NCBI GenBank assembly: GCA_025928125.1 | Contig: JAICKD010000270.1 | Coordinates: forward strand, 1 to 5,581 | Source: Ktedonobacterales bacterium | GTDB lineage: Bacteria; Chloroflexota; Ktedonobacteria; Ktedonobacterales; JADMIN01 | Direction: 5' to 3' | Length of the DNA: 5,581 nt | Part shown: piece after piece, positions 1 through 5,525 of the stretch | Numbering within the stretch: position 1 is the first letter of the stretch | Layout of the letters: each line of letters opens with the position of its first letter | Position numbers and translations under genes: made by a program | The notes under the pieces: generated by a model | Told to the model about the DNA's origin: nothing | Databases searched by the model: none | What the model saw: the letters and a program-made list of their open reading frames with translations, nothing else

Positions 1-36
1 AATATAGGCAAGCACCTTCTGTATGAGCGCTGGCAT
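1..36 (-). CDS. start of a further gene in the same operon, cut by the window edge
   Basis: Only 12 codons are visible, reading MPALIQKVLAYI. This looks like an ordinary protein N-terminus. The ATG at 36-34 lies 18 nt beyond the stop of the P-loop gene. It is preceded on the minus strand by the purine-rich stretch AAAAGGATGAGG, which can act as a ribosome binding site at 4-9 nt spacing. A competing in-frame choice is the ATG at 55-53, which overlaps the upstream TGA as TGATG and reads MKRMRMHASAHTEG in another frame; it looks less protein-like. The short distance implies the same transcript as the two upstream genes. A 'QKVLAYI' start recalls some Nudix hydrolases, but 12 residues cannot establish a family. 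Confidence 0.35.
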   Translation of the reverse strand, partial: MPALIQKVLAYI

Positions 37-54
37 GCATCCTCATCCTTTTCA

Positions 55-720
55 TCAGTCAGGAAGATATGGCGCGAACTGCTCCTCCACGAGCGCGAGC
101 ATCTGCGCCAGCGGATGGCTCCCATCCACCTCGTGGCAGGTAAGTTGACGCGCAGCAGCCTGGCGTTTTACATAGCGCGCCATGCGGAGATCGCGCCGCA
201 CGATGTTGCGCAGCGCCAGATCGGGATCGCTCGTACCCAGCGCGCTTCCTCTCCGTTGTCGCCGGACGGCCATACACAGCGGCTCGGTGGTCACGAGCCA
301 GACGGCCCGCTGAGGATTGATCAGGAGCGGCGCGACGCATGCTGGAAACAGTCCTGGCCCTTCGGCAAAAAGTGGAGCATTCGGGGGGAACGCGCGCACG
401 TCTTCGAGCACGAGCGGGAAGCGGGACTGCCAGGAAACAATGGCGTTGCGGGTCATGGCGTCCGGCGACCTGGTGAGCCAGCGCTGGTCCATATTCATCG
501 CGAGAAACGCCATCAAGTCGGGGTTCGTCGCCTCATTAGAGCGTGCGATGTGATCCCGCTCCATGCGGTCGAAGTGGTAGACGTTGCCCTGGTACTTCGT
601 GGCCAGCGCATCCGCGATGGAGGTCTTTCCTGCACAGGGCGAGCCACCGATCCAGAAGACATGGGCATACGCCACCCCAGGATGCTGTTGGCCCGGCGCC
701 TGAGTTCCTCTCTCGCTCAT
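55..720 (-). CDS. P-loop ATPase / small-molecule-kinase-like protein
   Basis: The product is a soluble 221-residue protein with no signal peptide or membrane segment. A clear Walker A motif, GSPCAGKT, sits at residues 26-33 after a short beta strand (HVFWIGG). This is the layout of adenylate/shikimate/gluconate-kinase-like NTPases. Other visible landmarks are YHFDRMERDHIAR at 48-60 (acidic and arginine residues where such kinases bind substrate), the hydrophobic strand PLVLEDVRAF at 102-111, a FAEGPGLFP segment at 118-126, and an arginine-rich lid-like stretch RRQRRGSALGTSDP at 153-166. The C-terminus (HEVDGSHPLAQMLALVEEQF) is typical of these proteins. The start codon overlaps the stop of the membrane gene as ATGA (720-717), and no strong ribosome site precedes it, so translation is probably coupled. 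The substrate is unknown: nucleoside, sugar and antibiotic phosphorylation are all possible. The NTP-binding call is firm; the reaction is not. Confidence 0.9.
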   Translation of the reverse strand: MSERGTQAPGQQHPGVAYAHVFWIGGSPCAGKTSIADALATKYQGNVYHFDRMERDHIARSNEATNPDLMAFLAMNMDQRWLTRSPDAMTRNAIVSWQSRFPLVLEDVRAFPPNAPLFAEGPGLFPACVAPLLINPQRAVWLVTTEPLCMAVRRQRRGSALGTSDPDLALRNIVRRDLRMARYVKRQAAARQLTCHEVDGSHPLAQMLALVEEQFAPYLPD

Positions 721-1985
721 CGAATGGTGTCTCTATCGCGTATCCAGAGCGAGATATGTTCCGGCTGCATCGTCTCGGTGACGACGCTCACCAGTTGCCC
801 GGTCAGCATCGACAGGTCAACTTCCTGCCGTAGCGTCGCGCTGAAGGCTTCGAGCGTCTTGCGGGAATCATACTTAGCACGGTAGAAGCGCCGGTCGATA
901 AAGCGCTGGATATTTCGGCGCAGGGGTTGAAACAGCGCGGCAATCAGCAGTGTCGTGATGACGATCAGCACGGGTGATGTCTCGTTGCCTGGATGTGGCG
1001 CAATCGTGTTAACAAGCGTCTGGACGCCAATCACCCCCGCGATGTAGACGCCCGCGAGTATGAGCGTCAGCGAGCCATAGATCAGCGTGCGCCGGATGAT
1101 CACGTCCACCTCATAGAGGCGGTAGCGCAGGATGGCGAAGGCAAACGCCACCGCGCAGAGCGCAATCAGGGCGTTGGTAATCGGATCCACAATGGCAAAG
1201 TAGAGCGAATCCGGCCGTGCCAGATCGTGATTGAAAGCAACCGGTAGGAGCGACGCTATTTGGCCCACGATCACCAGGGCAAGCGCGAGGATGACCCACT
1301 TCGTCTGCTGGCGTTGCAGCGGAGTGGAAACGCGCCGATAGCGGTATATCTGGGCGATGATGAGCGTTGACATCACCACGAAGAAATACAGGAAGTCGAG
1401 TGGTATGTGTACAAATGAGGTCACGAGCGCAAGGAAAAGCGCGGGAATCAAGAACCAGCCCAGCCAGCGCGGCACAAATCGCCCAGTCGGGAACATCGCC
1501 AGGAAGGCAAACAACAGCATCGAGTTGAGCGCGCCAAGCAGTTGCGCGGGTACATCCCACACAAGATGGCTTCCCAGGAAAACATTGGCGGCGCTGCTCG
1601 CTCCCTGCGTGAACGCCTGTGCGACGATGAGCAGCACCATCCAGTTGTCCGATTTGCGCGCGAGGACGATAGCCGCGACGACGAACCATATCAGCGCAAT
1701 CAGCAGCGTAAACGCCAGCTCGAAGAGAGCGTACGCCTCCACCGAGATGCCCATGCCCTGCAAGGTAACCGCTTGAGCCACAGTCAGTTGTCCGGGAAGG
1801 CAGGTATCGGCCGTGGCGCAGGTAGATTGAAACCGCTGATACATCAACTGGAGACCTGGCACGAACAACACCAGCGAGAATACGGCAACAGCGAAGCACC
1901 CCACGCGCGCCAGCATGAGCGGGACGCCGGAGAGGCGCAGTTCCGTCTCGATTCTCGCCACGGTTGCCGATGCTGAACGCGCCAT
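717..1985 (-). CDS. polytopic membrane sensor protein without a kinase domain
   Basis: The product has 422 residues. After a short N-terminal tail there are roughly nine to ten hydrophobic segments (about 24-46, 88-108, 115-135, 150-166, 176-193, 195-215, 229-250, 265-286, 302-327, 338-352). An outside loop at about 47-87 carries two cysteines (C56, C62). The segment FAILRYRLYEVDVIIRRTLIYG at 283-304, and the cytoplasmic tail RFIDRRFYRAKYDSRKTLEAFSATLRQEVDL followed by ETMQPEHISLWIRDRD, resemble the membrane-input part of Chloroflexota sensor histidine kinases. The protein then ends: no HisKA, H-box or HATPase domain follows, and the next frame encodes a P-loop protein instead. A signal-sensing or scaffold role in the membrane is inferred. 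The stop overlaps the next start by 4 nt. An ATG at 2000 would add five residues, but the ribosome site favours 1985. Confidence 0.85.
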   Translation of the reverse strand: MARSASATVARIETELRLSGVPLMLARVGCFAVAVFSLVLFVPGLQLMYQRFQSTCATADTCLPGQLTVAQAVTLQGMGISVEAYALFELAFTLLIALIWFVVAAIVLARKSDNWMVLLIVAQAFTQGASSAANVFLGSHLVWDVPAQLLGALNSMLLFAFLAMFPTGRFVPRWLGWFLIPALFLALVTSFVHIPLDFLYFFVVMSTLIIAQIYRYRRVSTPLQRQQTKWVILALALVIVGQIASLLPVAFNHDLARPDSLYFAIVDPITNALIALCAVAFAFAILRYRLYEVDVIIRRTLIYGSLTLILAGVYIAGVIGVQTLVNTIAPHPGNETSPVLIVITTLLIAALFQPLRRNIQRFIDRRFYRAKYDSRKTLEAFSATLRQEVDLSMLTGQLVSVVTETMQPEHISLWIRDRDTIR

Positions 1986-1998
1986 CAGGTCCCTCCCC
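1986..1998 (-). promoter_or_regulatory. ribosome binding site deciding the start of the membrane sensor gene
   Basis: On the minus strand GGGGAGGG (1998-1991) stands 5 nt before the ATG at 1985-1983, which is near-ideal spacing. The alternative ATG at 2000-1998 overlaps this motif and has only a weak GAGG about 10 nt upstream. The start was therefore set at 1985. Confidence 0.75.
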
Positions 1999-2043
1999 AT
2001 CCGAAATACCTCAGTCCGAAGCTACGCCACAACCCTGCTGCAC

Positions 2044-2049
2044 ATTGTA
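2044..2049 (-). promoter_or_regulatory. candidate -10 box for the membrane sensor / P-loop operon
   Basis: The minus strand reads TACAAT at 2049-2044, matching the TATAAT consensus at five of six bases. It would give a transcript starting near 2037 and a leader of about 50 nt before the ATG at 1985. There is no good TTGACA-like -35 at 16-18 bp upstream; that position is instead occupied by the edge of the tandem repeat at 2068-2089, which suggests an activator-dependent promoter. The assignment is by eye. Confidence 0.4.
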
Positions 2050-2067
2050 CCTGGCGCGGCGTTCCCG

Positions 2068-2089
2068 GAGCGTTACGGCGAGCGTTACG
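2068..2089 (-). repeat. tandem 10-bp direct repeat, possible regulator binding site
   Basis: The 10-mer CGTAACGCTC (minus-strand sense) occurs twice without mismatch, at 2089-2080 and 2077-2068. The two copies are separated by 2 bp, giving a 12-bp period. The repeat ends 18 bp upstream of the candidate -10 box TACAAT, where a response regulator or other activator would bind. Two half-sites about one helical turn apart are characteristic of tandem-binding OmpR/PhoB-like regulators. The regulator itself is not in this window. Confidence 0.45.
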
Positions 2090-2126
2090 AGGCGTCATGA
2101 TGACGCAGTGAATGCACAAGGAGCGT

Positions 2127-2164
2127 GATGAACCAGGGCATGAGGATCGCCTGGTTTCTTCATC
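2127..2164. repeat. imperfect hairpin downstream of the DUF2252 unit
   Basis: AACCAGG (2131-2137) pairs perfectly with CCTGGTT (2150-2156) around a 12-nt loop. GATG (2127-2130) can pair with CATC (2161-2164) below a 4-nt bulge. On the plus strand the stem is followed by TTCTTC, giving weak terminator character in that direction, although no plus-strand gene leads into it. On the minus strand no T-run follows. Its loop contains GATCCTC, the same heptamer as at the tip of the larger hairpin at 2251-2290. Confidence 0.35.
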
Positions 2165-2250
2165 AAGAGGAGTGGAGAGGACAGGAATACCAGGCCAGCA
2201 GTCGCCTTGCGGCGGATATTTCTGGAAGGCTCCGTTGAGCGGAAAGAGTC

Positions 2251-2290
2251 GGGTGGTTGGCGTCCGGGAGGATCCGAACACCAACCACCC
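2251..2290 (-). terminator. 17-bp hairpin after the DUF2252 gene, probable terminator or RNA-stabilising element
   Basis: The arms 2251-2260 and 2281-2290 are a perfect 10-bp inverted repeat (GGGTGGTTGG / CCAACCACCC). On the minus strand the stem continues inward: position 2280 pairs with 2261 as U-G, and 2279-2274 (GTTCGG) pairs with 2267-2262 (CCGGAC) with one U-G pair. The total is 17 bp with a 6-nt loop (AUCCUC). On the plus strand both U-G pairs become C-A mismatches, so the intact fold belongs to minus-strand RNA. It begins 14 nt after the DUF2252 stop. The downstream sequence is GACTCTTTCC, not a clean T-run, so termination strength is uncertain. It could instead be a dispersed palindromic repeat. 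Confidence 0.55.
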
Positions 2291-2304
2291 AGCCGGAACT
2301 CACA

Positions 2305-3753
2305 TCAGACGCCCGCGGTTGCGGCGATGATGCGCCCGGACTTAATGGCCGCCAGGAGGGCGTGATAGTCACGCTCGGCCTGGTTCGCATAGGCCTCGGA
2401 GAACGTGGCGACGGCGCGATCAAAGGTGTCACTCGCTCCCAGATAGCCCGCGATTTCGGCGGGGTCGCCCGAGCGCGCGTGGGCGCGCGCCAATGCCCAG
2501 CCACATACCTCCGCCCAGAACTGCAACTGCGTCGCCGTCAGATTCTCGATCTCGACCGAGCCTTTCATGTCACGGAGTTGCCGCACATAAAAGTCGCGTT
2601 CGGGACCGCGGAGCCAGCCAAGGGTGATGTCGGATGCAGCCTGCATCAGCTCCTGACCGGATACCACGCGCTCGCCTTGCTGCTTGAACTCGGTCTTGGG
2701 CAGATGCCGCTCCAGCACGGACGGCGGCGCCTCCTTGACCTGGAGGAAGAGTGGATCATCGTCGTCGCGTCCGAGCAACAGCAAGATGAAGCAGCGCGTG
2801 CCGACGCTGCCCACGCCAACCACCTTGCTCGCGAAATCGACGACGCGATAGCGTTCGAGCAGGCGGCGCTGTGCGCCACGCAACGTCCCCATGTACGTCT
2901 CGAACAGCCCCTGCAACTGATCCCCAATCGTTTCCGCCGTAATACGCATGACGAGCGGGGGATCATTGGCGATGATACGCTGTCCATTCACTTCCTCAGT
3001 CAGCTTCGAAAGCGCCTGGATGCTGTTGCGCAGGCGGGTCTTGCCCAGCACCTTCTGTGCACGCTTCTGCGTTTTCTGATCCTGAATGAGTGCGAGCAGA
3101 TCGTCGGCAGTGACGTGGGAATACCATGCATCCAGGAATCCCATCGTAGCGAACTGGGCCATACGCAGCCGATACGAACGCACGGCGGCAATGCTGGCCT
3201 CGCGGCATTCCACCTCGGTGAAGCCGTTGCCCCGACCGGCGATATAGGCGCTGGCGGCCAGGCGTTTGACATCCCACTCCCATGGTCCTGGCAGCGTCTC
3301 GTCGAAGTCGTTGATATCGAAAAGCAGGGTGCGCTCAGGCGAGGCGTACAGCCCGAAATTGGAGATATGCGCATCACCGCAGAGCTGCGTCCGTATGCCC
3401 GTCATTGGCGTCCGCGCCAGGTCTTCGGCCATCACGATGGCCGATCCGCGATAGAAGGCAAACGCCGAGACGCGCATGCGCGCGTGTCGGATGGGGATCA
3501 GATCTTGTTCGCGCGTCACCTCCTGCGACTGGAGCAGCGCGACCGGATCAGGGCGATCCGGAGTCTCGGCCCAGAATGCATGGCTGCTGCGTGGCACTCT
3601 GGCGCGCAACCCACGCCCGCGCTCCATGCGTTCCTCCACGGTCAACGACTTAAAATCCGCGACTTGCCTGCGGGAATCGACTGGAACCGGCGCTGCGGGC
3701 TGCGTGGTCTCCTGCGCGGCTTCTTTGGCGGTTGCCTGCACTTTGGTAACCAT
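2305..3753 (-). CDS. DUF2252 family protein, kinase-like fold suspected
   Basis: The product has 482 residues, the usual size for DUF2252, and carries the full conserved motif series. These are FYRGSA (100-105), CGDAHISNFG (125-134), FDINDFDETLPGPWEWDVKRLA (145-166), DFASKVVGVGSVGTRCF (306-322), QVKEA (338-342), FYVRQLRDMKG (388-398) and CGWALARAHARSGDP (417-431). The GDAHxxNFG and NDFDE motifs recall the catalytic HGDxHxxN and metal-binding Asp of aminoglycoside-phosphotransferase/protein-kinase-like folds, so a phosphotransferase activity is plausible but unproven. The first 30 residues are Ala/Gln/Pro-rich and look disordered. There is no signal peptide, so it is probably cytoplasmic. The start at 3753 is chosen because a strong ribosome site precedes it and conserved sequence begins soon after. 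The frame stays open upstream to an ATG at 4074, adding 107 residues of non-protein-like composition. It is followed by the hairpin at 2251-2290. Confidence 0.9.
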   Translation of the reverse strand: MVTKVQATAKEAAQETTQPAAPVPVDSRRQVADFKSLTVEERMERGRGLRARVPRSSHAFWAETPDRPDPVALLQSQEVTREQDLIPIRHARMRVSAFAFYRGSAIVMAEDLARTPMTGIRTQLCGDAHISNFGLYASPERTLLFDINDFDETLPGPWEWDVKRLAASAYIAGRGNGFTEVECREASIAAVRSYRLRMAQFATMGFLDAWYSHVTADDLLALIQDQKTQKRAQKVLGKTRLRNSIQALSKLTEEVNGQRIIANDPPLVMRITAETIGDQLQGLFETYMGTLRGAQRRLLERYRVVDFASKVVGVGSVGTRCFILLLLGRDDDDPLFLQVKEAPPSVLERHLPKTEFKQQGERVVSGQELMQAASDITLGWLRGPERDFYVRQLRDMKGSVEIENLTATQLQFWAEVCGWALARAHARSGDPAEIAGYLGASDTFDRAVATFSEAYANQAERDYHALLAAIKSGRIIAATAGV

Positions 3754-3771
3754 GGGGGTGCTCCCTCTCCT
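3754..3771 (-). promoter_or_regulatory. ribosome binding site of the DUF2252 gene
   Basis: The minus strand reads AGGAGAGGGAG at 3771-3761, then 7 nt (CACCCCC), then the ATG at 3753-3751. This decides the start against the much longer open frame reaching back to 4074. Confidence 0.7.
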
Positions 3772-4070
3772 GTGATTTGCTCTCATATCGGTGTCGGCTC
3801 CCACCGTCATGCGTCCGATAACCTCTGCATGGGGCTGTCGTTTGGTGTTATGCGTTTCTCGAAGCAGAGTGCGGGGGGACGCTCCTATCAGCGTAGACGA
3901 AGCGATTTGGAAGCGCCCCGCATGAAGGGTGAGTCCGCCAGGGGGTTTTTGGGCTGGCCGAAGGGTGGGTATTTTCCTAGCCCTGGTATGGGGAGCTGCT
4001 TTCACTGCTTGACCGCGCCATCCAGGGGAGATCATGACACGGCCAGCAGCGATATATAGACAATAGCCTC
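3754..4070. other. 317-bp intergenic region between the dehydrogenase and DUF2252 genes
   Basis: It probably holds the 5' leader of the DUF2252 gene. The minus-strand frame is open throughout, but the encoded 107 residues are rich in Arg, Thr, His and Pro and match none of the DUF2252 landmarks, so I treat it as non-coding. No promoter is convincing; the best is TTGTCT at 4056-4051 with TGTCAT 18 bp downstream, which is weak. Two short inverted repeats that exclude each other lie at 3938-3986. No clear terminator follows the dehydrogenase stop at 4071, so read-through into DUF2252 is possible. Confidence 0.5.
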
Positions 4071-5300
4071 TCATCCGGTGACGCGCGAGATGTTGCCATC
4101 CAGACTGACGACGTAGAGCTCGCCGGAAGCGTCTTCGCCGAACGACGAGATCAAGAGTTGCGTATCCAGTATCTGTTGAGCGGCGCCATGGCCATCGCGC
4201 GCATCAGCCGCCGGGAAACTCCACATCCGGCCGCTGCAATCGTCGCCATAGAAATAGGCGCCCGTCAGGCTGGGATACTTCTGGCCGCGATAGACGTAGC
4301 CGCCGACGACGACGCAGTTGCCACCCTCATGCCCGTAGGTCGCGACAGGAGCGGTCAGCCCGCCAGTTGAGCAGGCGCCGCCACCCGCATAGCAGCTATT
4401 GCCCTCGTAGATGGCCCAGCCGTAATTCTGGCCGCCCTTGCTCGCGGCGGGCTGGTAATCAATCTCCTCGAACTCATTCTGGCCTGCGTCGCCGATATAG
4501 AGGTCGTGGGCGCTACGGTCAAAGCTGAAGCGCCAGGGATTCCGCAGCCCATACGCCCAAATCTCGGGGCGCGCACCCGCCTGGTTGGCGAATGGGTTGT
4601 CAGATGGAATGGCGTACTGTCGGCCCGCCGAGGTATGGTCCACATCGATGCGCAGGATCTTCCCTAGCAAGGTGTTCTTCCGCTGGCCATTGGCCGAGTT
4701 GCCAGATCCGCCGTCGCCAATTCCGATGTAGAGATATCCGCCGCTGCCAAAGAGCAGCAGCCCCCCATTGTGATTCGAGACCGGGTGCGCCACGGTCAGG
4801 ATGATCTGCGCGCTCGACGGATCGGCGCGATAGGGATCATTCCGCGAGACATGGTAGCGCACGACGGTCACAGTCCCATCCGTGGCGGTATAGTCCACGA
4901 AAAAGTAGCCATTCCGCGCGTAGTCTGGGTGGAAGGCGATGCTCAGCAGGCCGCGTTCGCCGCCAGTGGAGATCAACTGGTGAACATCCAGAAACGGCTG
5001 CGCGCGCACCGTGCCGTCCATCCCAACCACCATGACACGCCCCGACTGCTCTACGACGTAGACGCGGTCGGACTGCCCCGGCGCGTAGGTGAGATAGACT
5101 GGGCTTTGCAGTCCCGTCACGAAGGGTTGGAGGTGAACATCGCCGGGTCCAAGCGGCTTGCCGGGCGTGGTCGTCGCGTTCGAGCCGCCATGGGTCGCCG
5201 TTGCTGTGGGCTGGGTCTTCGTCGTCGACGAGCCGCAGGCAGTAGCCGCCATGCTCAGCACGAGTCCCCAAATAATCAGTAGCGAGACACGCCGCCGCAT
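4071..5300 (-). CDS. PQQ-dependent sugar dehydrogenase-like lipoprotein (GSDH/HHIP family)
   Basis: The product has 409 residues. A lipoprotein signal peptide is present: MRRR, a hydrophobic core at 5-20, then the lipobox ATAC with Cys22 as the lipid site. A Thr/Ser-rich linker (23-50) follows. The rest is a six-bladed beta-propeller of the soluble glucose dehydrogenase / aldose sugar dehydrogenase (GSDH) type. Landmarks are GLQSPVYLTYAP (63-74), ERGLLSIAFHPDY (115-127), SNHNGG with the presumed catalytic His177, YLYIGIGDGGSGN (189-201), LLGKILRIDVD (211-221), PEIWAYGLRNPWRFSFD with Arg253 (245-261), GDAGQNEFEEIDY (270-282), NYGW (292-295) and YFYGDDCSGRMW (349-360). The family oxidises sugars or aldoses outside the membrane using PQQ and calcium; the substrate here is unknown. 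A start at 5420 would bury the signal peptide, so 5300 is preferred, supported by AAAGGGGTG 5 nt upstream. The 169 nt between it and the tRNA terminator show no clear promoter. Confidence 0.9.
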   Translation of the reverse strand: MRRRVSLLIIWGLVLSMAATACGSSTTKTQPTATATHGGSNATTTPGKPLGPGDVHLQPFVTGLQSPVYLTYAPGQSDRVYVVEQSGRVMVVGMDGTVRAQPFLDVHQLISTGGERGLLSIAFHPDYARNGYFFVDYTATDGTVTVVRYHVSRNDPYRADPSSAQIILTVAHPVSNHNGGLLLFGSGGYLYIGIGDGGSGNSANGQRKNTLLGKILRIDVDHTSAGRQYAIPSDNPFANQAGARPEIWAYGLRNPWRFSFDRSAHDLYIGDAGQNEFEEIDYQPAASKGGQNYGWAIYEGNSCYAGGGACSTGGLTAPVATYGHEGGNCVVVGGYVYRGQKYPSLTGAYFYGDDCSGRMWSFPAADARDGHGAAQQILDTQLLISSFGEDASGELYVVSLDGNISRVTG

Positions 5301-5314
5301 CGGTTCACCCCTTT
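5301..5314 (-). promoter_or_regulatory. ribosome binding site of the sugar dehydrogenase gene
   Basis: The minus strand reads AAAGGGGTG at 5314-5306, then 5 nt, then the ATG at 5300-5298. The site places the start directly at the signal peptide (MRRRVSLLII) and argues against the upstream in-frame ATG at 5420. Confidence 0.6.
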
Positions 5315-5469
5315 CCCGCTTCCCGCTCAGACAACATGCCGGGTAGGCTGCTATGCGCTCTCGCACATATGACGCGCGGATGATGCCATACATACGAGGC
5401 GATAGAAGCCATAGTGGCACATACGGCGGCTGCGCGGGCGCGTTCTGGGCAAATTGGCCACAAGAAGCA

Positions 5470-5503
5470 AAGCGGCTGTCCGGGCGTTTGCCGGGAGCCG
5501 CTT
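5470..5503 (-). terminator. stem-loop terminator behind the tRNA-Thr gene
   Basis: AAGCGGCT (5503-5496 on the minus strand) pairs perfectly with AGCCGCTT (5477-5470). An inner CCGG/CCGG helix (5494-5491 with 5483-5480) closes a 7-nt loop. A T-rich though interrupted tract, TGCTTCTTG, follows on the minus strand. It lies about 22 nt beyond the tRNA 3' end, which is where a tRNA terminator is expected. On the plus strand the stem is followed by GAATTC, so it acts in the minus direction only. Confidence 0.75.
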
Positions 5504-5525
5504 GAATTCAGAGGAGTGATCTGGG

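Larger units (their letters stand above)
1986..2304. other. 319-bp intergenic region between two transcription units
   Basis: No credible gene is present on either strand: the short open frames lack ribosome sites and have no protein-like composition. The region splits into two functional halves. Positions 1986-2089 hold the ribosome site, candidate -10 and direct repeat for the operon on the left. Positions 2127-2290 hold two hairpins behind the DUF2252 gene. Between about 2165 and 2250 I see only a small CGCC/GGCG hairpin near 2203-2214 and nothing else. Confidence 0.6.

Noticed and set aside
115..885. A 256-residue open frame on the plus strand over the P-loop gene
   Set aside because: It is antisense to a clear Walker A protein and to the tail of the membrane gene, with Arg/His-rich translation and no recognisable domain.
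1111..1899. A 262-residue minus-strand frame inside the membrane sensor gene
   Set aside because: It overlaps in a different frame and gives an Arg/Cys-rich product with no membrane pattern. The other frame gives regular hydrophobic helices and conserved sensor motifs.
1986..2000. Alternative start of the membrane sensor at the ATG at 2000
   Set aside because: This ATG overlaps the best ribosome site, GGGGAGGG, which is ideally spaced for the ATG at 1985.
2068..2089. Start of a CRISPR array or tandem repeat locus
   Set aside because: There are only two 10-bp units with a 2-bp gap and no further copies; this fits a regulator site, not an array.
2257..4059. A 600-residue open frame on the plus strand opposite the DUF2252 gene
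   Set aside because: It lies almost entirely antisense to a gene with a complete set of family motifs, has no ribosome site, and its translation is low-complexity His/Arg/Gly-rich. Long antisense frames are common opposite GC-rich genes.
5301..5420. N-terminal extension of the sugar dehydrogenase to the ATG at 5420
   Set aside because: It would put 40 residues before a well-formed lipoprotein signal peptide, and a ribosome site sits directly before the internal ATG at 5300.
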